Shown here piece after piece: positions 1 through 5,240 of a stretch of 5,636 nt of DNA. The translations under genes were made by a program, and so were the position numbers. Location of the stretch: positions 1 through 5,636 of the forward strand of contig JANPDA010000020.1 in NCBI GenBank assembly GCA_031431235.1, read 5' to 3'. The notes under the pieces were generated by a model that saw only the letters and a program-made list of their open reading frames with translations, did no database searches and was not told the DNA's origin. Source of the DNA: JANNSW01 sp031431235. GTDB taxonomy: Bacteria > Pseudomonadota > Alphaproteobacteria > Rhizobiales > Hyphomicrobiaceae. Every line of letters starts with the position of its first letter. Position 1 is the first letter of the stretch.

Positions 1-849
1 CTACTCGGTCGCTTTCAAGGCGCCGGCGGAGGCGGAAGCAACACTACTGGCCTGCGCGACCTCGCCTGCACACTTCTTCTCCGCCGACAATGGCGACGTT
101 CTCCGCGCCGCCTTCAAGTCGATCGGCGGGGCGCTGAAGTACGAGCCAGGTCCCGGAGCCACGTCCGTGTAGGCATGGCCGAGATTGGTTCGCTCATAGA
201 CGCATCCGTCGGTGCTGACATTGTCGGAAGCCGCCGCTGCGTAGGCGCCGACATTGACGGAAGCCGAGTAGGGCGCGAGCGCCAGCCTCACATGCGGGTT
301 GAAATCCTGCTCGAGCACGATATCGACAAGGTCTTTCGCGGCAAGCTTCAAACTGTCCATCTTGCCTTCGTTGCCCATCGAGCCAGTCACATCCAGCACG
401 AGCGAGATCTCGACGTCACGGATTTTGTACATGGCCGTCACCGAGCGGGTCATGGCGATCTGCTTGCGATCGAGCACTTGCGTAAACGTCGTGGGCATCT
501 TCAGGCTGACGGTCGTCTTGACTTTGCCGGCAACCTTGTCGATGTCAGCCTGGAAGTTGCTCCATTCCACGCCGCCACCCTCGTTCTCCAGATGAGCTGC
601 GAACATGCTCTTGGCGAGCTCGGCCGCTTCGGCCTCGGTCACATCGTTCTCGGCCATGGCTTTGGCCGCGGCGAGGGACGCGCTGTCGAGCGCCGCAGTG
701 ACGAGCCCCGAGAGCCTGACGGCACGGCCGGTGTCGATGGCGACGCCGATGCCGAACAGCACGACCAAGATGCAGACCGCGAAGATGATGGCGATCGTGC
801 CGCGCTCGTCGCCGGAAAGGCGGCGTATTTGACTGGTGAGTAAGAACAT
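1..849 (-). CDS. TadG-like pilus assembly protein, N-terminal part; 3' end disrupted
   Basis: This 282-residue ORF has the standard TadG N-terminus. A short cytoplasmic tail (DERGTIAI, about residues 14-21) leads into one membrane helix (about 19-40) and the motif DTGRAVRLSGLVTAALDSAS, typical of the Tad/TadE-like domain. A vWA domain follows with the first metal-site motif D153-VTGS157, then PYSASVN (193-199) and PGPGSYF (232-238). TadG proteins of this type anchor in the inner membrane, expose the vWA domain in the periplasm and help assemble Flp/Tad pili or a related surface apparatus. The intact paralogue in the window is 422 residues. Here homology ends at about residue 238-240, so the second and third metal-site segments (the Thr region and MTDGE) are absent. 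The last ~44 residues are antisense to the plus-strand TadG fragment and are probably not native. The ATG at 849 has only a weak G-rich SD (CGGGGGCG), and no alternative start is visible upstream. The product is unlikely to be functional as written. Confidence 0.8.
   Translation of the reverse strand: MFLLTSQIRRLSGDERGTIAIIFAVCILVVLFGIGVAIDTGRAVRLSGLVTAALDSASLAAAKAMAENDVTEAEAAELAKSMFAAHLENEGGGVEWSNFQADIDKVAGKVKTTVSLKMPTTFTQVLDRKQIAMTRSVTAMYKIRDVEISLVLDVTGSMGNEGKMDSLKLAAKDLVDIVLEQDFNPHVRLALAPYSASVNVGAYAAAASDNVSTDGCVYERTNLGHAYTDVAPGPGSYFSAPPIDLKAARRTSPLSAEKKCAGEVAQASSVASASAGALKATE
2..172 (+). pseudogene. C-terminal fragment of a TadG-like vWA protein, inverted relative to the adjacent tadG
   Basis: Plus-strand frame 2 is open from the window edge to a TAG at 170-172 (56 codons). 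Its first 45 residues read like the end of a TadG-type vWA domain: it starts YSVAF, then has LLACATSP, FFSADNGDVLRAAF and SIGGAL. The end of the intact TadG in this window (residues 368-416) has the same order: YTVSF, LLTCAST, YYDADNGADLNAAF, DIAIKL. Third codon positions in this stretch are mostly G or C, as expected for real coding. Homology stops at about base 136. The usual family ending (like TALRLAQ in the intact copy) is missing, and the remaining codons (KYEPGPGATSV) are the antisense of the neighbouring tadG fragment. The upstream part of this gene lies outside the window. The match was made by eye, but residue order and spacing make it convincing. Confidence 0.72.
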
Positions 850-859
850 CTGGACGCCC

Positions 860-885
860 CCGGACCATGCCTGTTTCGTGTCCGG
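860..885 (-). promoter_or_regulatory. Small hairpin in the leader of the broken tadG
   Basis: CCGGAC (860-865) and GTCCGG (880-885) are perfect inverted 6-base arms with a 14-base loop. On the minus strand the second arm runs directly into the G-rich stretch that serves as the weak ribosome binding site before the ATG at 849. It could reduce translation initiation. A 6-bp GC-rich match can arise by chance in such DNA. Confidence 0.25.
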
Positions 886-891
886 AAAGGC

Positions 892-910
892 TATTCGTGG
901 GGCACGAATA
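892..910. promoter_or_regulatory. Operator-like dyad between the extensin-like gene and tadG
   Basis: TATTCGTG (892-899) and CACGAATA (903-910) are perfect 8-base inverted arms around GGG. The dyad lies 43-61 bases upstream of the tadG start at 849 and about 100 bases after the extensin-like stop. On the minus strand it is followed by GCCTTTCC, not a T-run, so it fits a regulator binding site better than an intrinsic terminator. The rest of the gap (850-1007) shows no ORF and no convincing promoter. Confidence 0.35.
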
Positions 911-1007
911 TTCCCTTAAGCTTACGGGTTCGTGTCGCTGGTCTGGGTGTGGTCATCGGAATCGGGACTAACGATTGGTTGTGGATCGTGCCGATCGGGC
1001 GGATTGC

Positions 1008-1754
1008 TCACCGGCACGAGCGCAGGAAGCCGCGATCGAGGTGGAAGTGGTCATGGTGCTCTTTGTTGGCATCGGGCCCCAGTGTCACGCGGAAATAACG
1101 GCAAGCGCCGTCGTGAACGGCCCGCAGGAACTCGGCCTTGGGGCCGCCCCCCCTCCAGTCGCGCGCGATCACGATCGTCTCGCCATTCTCGAGGCTGAAC
1201 GCCGAGACGTCCATGGCGTTGGCCGTCGCGTGCGTGCTCAGCGTCACACCCTTGGCCATCCACTCCAGCTGCTTGCCGAACCTGGCAAAGTTGCCGCCGA
1301 TGATGTTGCGGCAGGAATAGGTGCCGAAATCGGCGATGCGGGTCACACGGCTGCCGAAAACGCGCTGCGCCTCCGGCTGCACCACCTGCGTGACCCAGAG
1401 CGTGAAGGCGGCGGCGGCCTGGCAGGTGACGGGTGAGGCTCCGATCTCGGCGCCGCCCGCCTGCTTCAGCGAGACCGCATTCACGTAGCCGCAGCCCTGG
1501 GCGTCGAAGGGGGAATCCGGCACCGGCGTGACCGTGACCAGCGGCTCGGTCATGATGGCCCGGCACAGCGCCTTGTCCTGGGCGAGCGCGGAAAGGCGCC
1601 AATCGATGAACCAGCCCGAGCCCGATTGCAGGTCGATCACCGGGAGGGGCGAGTAGCGAGCATCGATATTGCCCGAGCGCAACGCGTAGAGATAGACGAA
1701 GGTGAGCACCCCGAGCAGCAGGATGACCGTATTTGGGACAAATGGGACGCGCAT
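1008..1754 (-). CDS. Extensin-like family protein (M15-type putative zinc peptidase), membrane-anchored
   Basis: The 248-residue product resembles the bacterial extensin-like C-terminal family, which has the fold and metal site of M15/VanY-type peptidases that cut peptidoglycan peptides. An uncleaved anchor helix (residues 8-25) suggests a periplasmic domain. Key motifs are STHATANAMDVSAF, with H175 and D182 in the HxxxxxxD spacing of M15 enzymes, and EHHDHFHLD (232-240), whose histidines would supply the third zinc ligand. Six cysteines (64, 88, 111, 148, 218, 247) would allow three periplasmic disulfides. I chose the ATG at 1754 because GAGGAG lies 7 bases before it. A TTG at 1814 would add 20 residues, overlaps the dyad at 1803-1819 and lacks such a site. 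The gene sits between two tadG genes on the same strand, suggesting a role in opening or remodelling the wall for a surface structure. That role is inference, and enzymatic activity is not established for most family members. Confidence 0.9.
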   Translation of the reverse strand: MRVPFVPNTVILLLGVLTFVYLYALRSGNIDARYSPLPVIDLQSGSGWFIDWRLSALAQDKALCRAIMTEPLVTVTPVPDSPFDAQGCGYVNAVSLKQAGGAEIGASPVTCQAAAAFTLWVTQVVQPEAQRVFGSRVTRIADFGTYSCRNIIGGNFARFGKQLEWMAKGVTLSTHATANAMDVSAFSLENGETIVIARDWRGGGPKAEFLRAVHDGACRYFRVTLGPDANKEHHDHFHLDRGFLRSCR

Positions 1755-1802
1755 CCGGCTGCTCCTCGGGTTCTTGGACACCCGATCATTCAGAGGCGCT
1801 GG

Positions 1803-1819
1803 CGCGGTTGTCAACCGCG
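1803..1819. promoter_or_regulatory. 17-bp perfect dyad upstream of the extensin-like gene
   Basis: CGCGGTTG (1803-1810) and CAACCGCG (1812-1819) are perfect 8-base arms around a single central base. They lie about 50-65 bases upstream of the extensin-like ATG at 1754 and after the terminator-like hairpin of tadG. A centre of one base is typical of operators bound by dimeric regulators and poor for an RNA hairpin loop. No T-run follows. No promoter could be placed with confidence. Confidence 0.35.
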
Positions 1820-1839
1820 GGTGACGCGGAAACGGCGAA

Positions 1840-1868
1840 GGGCGCGGAGGGTGCTCGCCCCCGCGCCC
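1840..1868 (-). terminator. Strong hairpin after the intact tadG, probable terminator
   Basis: GGGCGCGG (1840-1847) pairs perfectly with CCGCGCCC (1861-1868). Inside, GGG (1849-1851) pairs with CCC (1858-1860), leaving one bulged A and a 6-base loop. On the minus strand it lies 27 bases after the TAG of tadG and is followed by TTCGCCGTTT, which is only mildly U-rich. It may be an intrinsic terminator of moderate strength or an mRNA-stabilising stem. The extensin-like gene may still be reached by readthrough. Confidence 0.5.
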
Positions 1869-1894
1869 CGATCAGCTGTTTCGTCTCTCCAGAA

Positions 1895-3163
1895 CTACTG
1901 CGCGAGCCGCAGCGCCGTCAGCTTGATGGCGATGTCCTGGAAGGCGGCGTTGAGGTCAGCGCCGTTATCGGCGTCGTAGTAGAGCGGGTTGCCCGTGTCG
2001 GGATCGGTCGATGCGCAAGTCAGAAGCGTCGGATGATTTGGTGAATTGAACGAGACTGTATAGACGATAACCCCTTCGCTCTTCATATTGTCGCACAAGG
2101 TCTCGGCTTGGTTGCGCGAGCTGCCGTTCTTCCAGGCCGTGTTGAACTCGCCGTCCGTCATGAACACGACCGCCTTGATGAGATTCGCCTTGCCGTAGGC
2201 ACCCGGCTCGCTGCCGCCAGGAACCACGCCAGACCACTTGTCCGACAGCATGTACCAGGCCCAGGCCGCGCCCAGGTGGCCCGCCGTCCAACCGCCGGTC
2301 GAGTAGCCGCTTACCGTGGTCTTCAACAGGTTCTTCTGGTCCGTCAAGGGCAAGACCTCCGCCGACGGGCAGGTGTAGGTGGCGGTGCCTTGGTAGAGAT
2401 CGATATCGTTGACAGGGGTCGCCGGCGTACGAGCGTCGAAGTACTTGCCCGGTCCCGGCGCGGTATCCTTGAAGGCGTGGCCACCGGTGCGCTCGACGAC
2501 ACAATCGTCGATGCTCACAGCATCCGTGGCGGCCGCCGCAAGCGGACCCGCATTGACGCTCGCGCTATACGGCACCAGCGAGATGCGCACGTCGCTGAGG
2601 GCGCCAGCGTCGGGGATCAGCGTATCGATCAGGTTCGTCGTTGCATCCTTCAGGTCCGCGATCTTGCTGCAGGGCTGACACATGGAGCCTGTCAAGTCGA
2701 GCGCCATGGCGAGCTCGATATCGCGCACGTTGAATGTCGCGACCGAGTCGGCGGAAAATTTGATCGAGTCGATGCCGAGCATGCGGCCGAAAGTGGTCGG
2801 CACGCGCGTGTTGACGGCGAGGCGGATGGTCTTGGTGTTGCGGTTGATCGTTACTTCCAGTGCGTCGTAGGCAGCGCCCAGGTCGCCGTCGCCCGAGATG
2901 TTGCTCTGAAAGAACGAGCGCGCGTAGGCCTCGATCTCGCTGTCGTCCATGTTCGAGGTGAAGAGGGCGCGGGTGGCGGCGAGCGCGGCAGCGTCGAGCG
3001 CCGAGTCGGCCTTGGCCTGGGCGCCCATGGCGCGGCCGCCATCGACGGCGAGACCGAGCACGCCGACCATGGCGACGCACATCACTCCGAACATGACGGC
3101 GATGGTGCCGTCGTCATTGCGGGCGAAGGCGGCGGTGGAGTTCTGCAGGTAGCGCTTGAGCAT
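1895..3163 (-). CDS. TadG-like pilus assembly protein with complete vWA domain
   Basis: This 422-residue protein has the TadG layout. An N-terminal segment with DDGTIAV (about 17-23) and a membrane helix (about 20-42) leads into AVDGGRAMGAQAKADSALDA, then a periplasmic vWA domain to the C-terminus. All three metal-ion (MIDAS) elements are visible: D156-LTGS160, the T293 region (GWTAGHLGAAWAW) and MTDGE with D337. Six cysteines occur in the vWA part (162, 165, 221, 265, 357, 383), with C162/C165 directly after the first metal motif. Proteins of this family take part in Flp/Tad pilus biogenesis at the inner membrane. No tadE, tadF or flp gene is in the window, so this copy may be an orphan with another envelope role. 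The ATG at 3163 is preceded by GGGAG at a 6-base spacing. A TTG at 3208 would add 15 residues that look like leader sequence. Its SD lies inside a 9-bp hairpin arm. Confidence 0.9.
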   Translation of the reverse strand: MLKRYLQNSTAAFARNDDGTIAVMFGVMCVAMVGVLGLAVDGGRAMGAQAKADSALDAAALAATRALFTSNMDDSEIEAYARSFFQSNISGDGDLGAAYDALEVTINRNTKTIRLAVNTRVPTTFGRMLGIDSIKFSADSVATFNVRDIELAMALDLTGSMCQPCSKIADLKDATTNLIDTLIPDAGALSDVRISLVPYSASVNAGPLAAAATDAVSIDDCVVERTGGHAFKDTAPGPGKYFDARTPATPVNDIDLYQGTATYTCPSAEVLPLTDQKNLLKTTVSGYSTGGWTAGHLGAAWAWYMLSDKWSGVVPGGSEPGAYGKANLIKAVVFMTDGEFNTAWKNGSSRNQAETLCDNMKSEGVIVYTVSFNSPNHPTLLTCASTDPDTGNPLYYDADNGADLNAAFQDIAIKLTALRLAQ

Positions 3164-3167
3164 CGGT

Positions 3168-3204
3168 ATCTCCCGTGCGTGGCGAAGGGGTCGCGACGGG
3201 AGAT
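3168..3204 (-). promoter_or_regulatory. Leader hairpin that would sequester the tadG ribosome binding site
   Basis: ATCTCCCGT (3168-3176) and ACGGGAGAT (3196-3204) are perfect 9-base inverted arms. In the minus-strand mRNA the arm at 3176-3168 contains the GGGAG ribosome binding site of tadG (start 3163), and the distal arm is its exact complement. Three further pairs (GCG with CGC) can extend the stem past a bulged C. The pairing is seen directly; control of translation is inferred. Confidence 0.45.
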
Positions 3205-3287
3205 GCAAGGACGATGCTAGTTATGGTGCCCCTGATCAGAAAAGGCGCCAGTCGTCGAGGGTCGAGGTGAATGGATCGTTAAAATGG

Positions 3288-3338
3288 GTGAGTTGTGAGT
3301 GGTGTCGAGGGAAGCCCTGCTCACAATTCACAACTCAC
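3288..3338 (-). terminator. Hairpin after the six-repeat protein gene, possible two-way terminator
   Basis: GTGAGTTGTGA (3288-3298) pairs perfectly over 11 bases with TCACAACTCAC (3328-3338). At the tip, AGGG (3308-3311) pairs with CCCT (3315-3318). The structure starts 13 bases past the stop of the minus-strand gene at 3352. On the minus strand it is followed by CCCATTTTAAC, and on the plus strand ATTTTT lies 8 bases beyond the stem, so it could stop transcription in both directions. The rest of the gap down to the tadG start (3164-3287) holds the tadG leader and no ORF I trust. Confidence 0.5.
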
Positions 3339-3345
3339 TACTCAC
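3288..3345. repeat. Heptamer repeats of the type GTGAGTT in opposed arrays
   Basis: On the minus strand four tandem heptamers fill 3345-3318: GTGAGTA, GTGAGTT, GTGAATT, GTGAGCA. On the plus strand GTGAGTT (3288-3294) and GTGAGTG (3295-3301) face them, followed by a degenerate GTGTCGA. Two copies of another heptamer, GTCGAGG, lie nearby at 3254-3267. The strict period of 7 and the opposed orientation suggest an intergenic repeat that has also become the terminator stem. I cannot assign it to a named repeat family. Confidence 0.6.
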
Positions 3346-3351
3346 ATTTTT

Positions 3352-3954
3352 CTACCCACATATCTTCACCCAACTCACGCTGCCGGGTCGAACCAGCAGG
3401 CGCTCGTGGATGGTCCGGTAGATCGGGGCATGGCGCACGACATGCGTGCGGGCCGACCGCACCAGAACGGGACGGCTGACGGTGCGGTAGACGGCGGGTT
3501 GATGCACCTTCACACGTTTTCCGGTCGAAACCAGCACGCGGCTCTGGACGGCCGCGACCTCGGCCGGCACAACCACCTCGCAGCGGATCATGTTGCCCGC
3601 CTCGTCGACCTTCGTCCGCCATTTGCGATAGGCGGGCCGGATGACCTCGTGCACTGTGACGGTGCGGTAGACCGGCGCACGCGCAACCCACCCACTCTGG
3701 GCGGAAGCAACCAATACGCGCTCAGTGCGCTCGGAGTAGACCGCGGGCTCGACGCGGGTCTCGCTCCAGCCGGGCGTCGCCAGGACCTGGCGGGCGACGA
3801 GCTGATACTGGGCGGGCTGCACGACCTGGCGAGTGCAGGCTGTGATCTTGCCGCTGGGACGGCGATGGAAGAGGTCGGTCGCATCGGCATCGGCCGGAAC
3901 AAGCGCTACGAAAGCGAGCGCGAGGGCAAGCGAGGTGAGCCTGACGAATGACAT
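3352..3954 (-). CDS. Secreted protein of six ~23-residue repeats, function unknown
   Basis: This 200-residue protein has a signal peptide (about 1-25, cleavage probably after ADA before TD) and no other membrane helix, so it is probably periplasmic or surface-located. I do not recognise a named family. The mature part is a tandem repeat beginning at P47, P70, P94, P130, P153 and P177. The consensus is roughly PAxYxxxxxxVLVxxxxxxxVxxA, for example PAVYRTVSRPVLVRSARTHV at 153-172. Period is 23-24 residues, except for a 12-residue insert after the third copy. Alternating hydrophobic and basic residues suggest beta strands. It is basic, with only two cysteines in the mature chain (40, 125) plus C199 near the end. 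The ATG at 3954 has only a weak purine-rich stretch upstream (GGCGGGAT). It lies upstream of the intact tadG on the same strand, 188 bases apart, with a hairpin between them, so co-transcription is uncertain. Confidence 0.8.
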   Translation of the reverse strand: MSFVRLTSLALALAFVALVPADADATDLFHRRPSGKITACTRQVVQPAQYQLVARQVLATPGWSETRVEPAVYSERTERVLVASAQSGWVARAPVYRTVTVHEVIRPAYRKWRTKVDEAGNMIRCEVVVPAEVAAVQSRVLVSTGKRVKVHQPAVYRTVSRPVLVRSARTHVVRHAPIYRTIHERLLVRPGSVSWVKICG

Positions 3955-3986
3955 GGGTAGCAGATCCCGCCTTGATTGCGTTGCTG

Positions 3987-4001
3987 AGCCGGTATCCGGC
4001 T
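3987..4001. other. Short dyad in the gap between the two secreted-protein genes
   Basis: AGCCGG (3987-3992) and CCGGCT (3996-4001) are perfect 6-base arms around TAT, 33 bases upstream of the ATG at 3954. The gap 3955-4093 contains nothing else I can support: no ORF, no T-run after a stem and no clear promoter. The dyad may be a weak operator or chance. Confidence 0.25.
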
Positions 4002-4093
4002 GGTCAACGTTAAGGGAGCGAGATTAACCCCGATTCGAGCCGTTGGACCTGAATGATCATCTGGTAAAGTCGAGGTGAAAGGCTGCTTCAGTA

Positions 4094-4606
4094 TCAGCAG
4101 CGCCGCGAGAACAGGCCAAGTCCGCAGCCCTCGTGCTGCACGACGATGCGATCGGCGTAGTAAGCCCAATGGGGCTGCTCGCGGATGACGCGATGGCGGG
4201 CCGGGCGCACCAGCACGCGGGCAGTGACGGTCTCGGTCCAAGCGCCTTCAAGCTCGACTTTCTCTTTCGCCGTGGCGATCAGCATCCGCTTGCCGTCGAC
4301 CCAGACATATTGCCCGGGCCGGTCGTGCAACACCACTTTCGGCGGCACGTCGATGACCTCGATCTGGCGGAGCTCGTAGTCGGACGGGGTCGTCTCGATA
4401 TGATAGCGCAGATAGCGGTCCTTCACATACCGTGTGTCGGCTTCGAGGTTGTTGTCATGGCAGGGCTCGATATCGCAATAGCGCTGCTGGCTGGTATCGT
4501 CGACCAGCAGCTCGAGCACGCCCGCGCGCGCTGGCGTTGTGCCGTGCGAGTAGGCCACGAGCCCGAGCAGCGCCACGGCAGTCAAAACTCCCATTCGTGC
4601 CAGCAT
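4094..4606 (-). CDS. Small secreted protein, function unknown
   Basis: The 170-residue product has a signal peptide (about 1-28, ending ARA before GV) and an otherwise soluble mature chain. I do not recognise a family. Visible features are a cysteine pair C44-xxxx-C49 just after the signal peptide, C161 and a terminal C170, allowing two disulfides. Its C-terminal half has strand-like segments (VPPKVVLHDRPGQYVWVDGK, then ARVLVRPARHRV at 129-140). The last of these resembles the repeat unit of the downstream secreted protein (PVLVRSARTHVV). The two may be distant relatives, but by-eye similarity is limited to this short motif. GGAG lies 7 bases before the ATG at 4606, which supports that start over M5. 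The gene is read away from sdhC and 139 bases before the next gene on its strand. Confidence 0.75.
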   Translation of the reverse strand: MLARMGVLTAVALLGLVAYSHGTTPARAGVLELLVDDTSQQRYCDIEPCHDNNLEADTRYVKDRYLRYHIETTPSDYELRQIEVIDVPPKVVLHDRPGQYVWVDGKRMLIATAKEKVELEGAWTETVTARVLVRPARHRVIREQPHWAYYADRIVVQHEGCGLGLFSRRC

Positions 4607-4830
4607 GTGCGATCTCCGCGAATATGTGCCGCCGAGGACGCGTCACCTGCCCCGCCCGAATCAGCCGGCAGGTTAGCATGATTTTGGCGAGCCTGACTGT
4701 TGCGAGGCCGCAATGGTGGCTGGCGGACGACGACGGCTGCTGCCTGCGCGCTGCCCCTGCGACGGAGGCTGCATTGCTGCAGTGCGTCAGGCGGGCTACA
4801 AGGCGCATGCAAGCTGGCCTGGGAGTGATC
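4607..4830. other. Divergent intergenic region upstream of sdhC
   Basis: These 224 bases separate the minus-strand secreted-protein gene from sdhC and must hold the promoters of both. I could not place -35/-10 elements with confidence. Long overlapping ORFs cross it on both strands, but they are arginine/alanine-rich, lack good ribosome binding sites and look like frame shadows of GC-rich DNA. A 5-bp dyad (TTGCG at 4700-4704, CGCAA at 4709-4713) is too short to call. Confidence 0.5.
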
Positions 4831-5238
4831 ATGGCGCATTCGAAGCCGGTGCGGGAGCGACCGCTGTCGCCGCATCTGCAAATCTACAAGCCGCTCATCA
4901 ACATGGTGATGTCGATCGTGCATCGCATCACCGGAGCCGCGCTCTATCTCGGGTCGCTTCTGCTCGCCTGGTGGCTGGTCGCGGCGGCGGCCGGGCCACA
5001 ATCCTATGAGACGTTCAGCACCATTTTGCAGAGCTGGCCCGGATGGATCGTGCTGTGTGGCTATACTTGGGCGCTGATGCACCATGCGCTCGGCGGCCTG
5101 CGCCATCTCTATTGGGATACCGGTCGCGGCTTCGAGCTGGCGACCCTCGACCGGCTGTCGCGCCTGACGCTGATCGGCTCGATCGGGCTCACGGTCGCGA
5201 TCTGGCTCGCCGTTGGCTGGAAAATGGGAGCCTTCTGA
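4831..5238 (+). CDS. sdhC: Succinate dehydrogenase cytochrome b556 subunit
   Basis: This 135-residue protein is the larger membrane anchor of respiratory complex II, which passes electrons from succinate to ubiquinone at the inner membrane. Family motifs are clear: RPLSPHLQIY (10-19), SIVHRITG (28-35) and HALGGLRHLYWD (85-96). H85 aligns with the haem-b ligand of E. coli SdhC (H84), and S28 and R32 match its quinone-site S27 and R31. Three membrane helices lie at about 30-54, 69-90 and 110-130. Length is normal. The ATG at 4831 has GGGAG 5 bases before it. An in-frame ATG at 4807 would add 8 residues before the conserved start and has no such site. It leads an operon with sdhD, 2 bases downstream. 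Confidence 0.96.
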   Translation: MAHSKPVRERPLSPHLQIYKPLINMVMSIVHRITGAALYLGSLLLAWWLVAAAAGPQSYETFSTILQSWPGWIVLCGYTWALMHHALGGLRHLYWDTGRGFELATLDRLSRLTLIGSIGLTVAIWLAVGWKMGAF

Positions 5239-5240
5239 TC

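Noticed and set aside
1..240. Simple frameshift as the cause of the short tadG ORF
   Set aside because: Neither of the other minus-strand frames after residue ~238 gives TadG-like sequence. The missing homology is on the opposite strand, which points to inversion and not an indel.
175..843. Plus-strand ORF of 222 codons opposite the broken tadG
   Set aside because: It is antisense to the TadG N-terminus, with no motif or ribosome binding site. The real plus-strand coding here is only the frame-2 fragment at 2-136.
2108..3220. Long plus-strand ORF (370 codons) opposite tadG
   Set aside because: It is fully antisense to a gene with clear TadG motifs, has low-complexity Arg/Gly/Val composition and no domain. 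It is a shadow of GC-rich coding DNA.
4008..4026. Two TTAA motifs (GTTAAGG and ATTAACC) that resemble a CtrA site
   Set aside because: The spacing between the TTAA halves is 10 bases, not the 7 of the consensus, and the site is not positioned near a promoter I can identify.
3261..4079. Identical 11-mer GTCGAGGTGAA at 3261-3271 and 4069-4079 in two intergenic gaps
   Set aside because: The two sites lie at different positions relative to their genes and share no flanking sequence. This is too short to call a repeat element or shared promoter.
4700..4828. Possible short leader ORF (TTG at 4700, TGA at 4828) ending 2 bases before sdhC, in the same TGATCATG layout as sdhC/sdhD
   Set aside because: It has no ribosome binding site, a rare start, and an Arg/Ala/Cys-rich composition with no recognisable motif. 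The resemblance at its stop is probably due to the sequence around the sdhC start.
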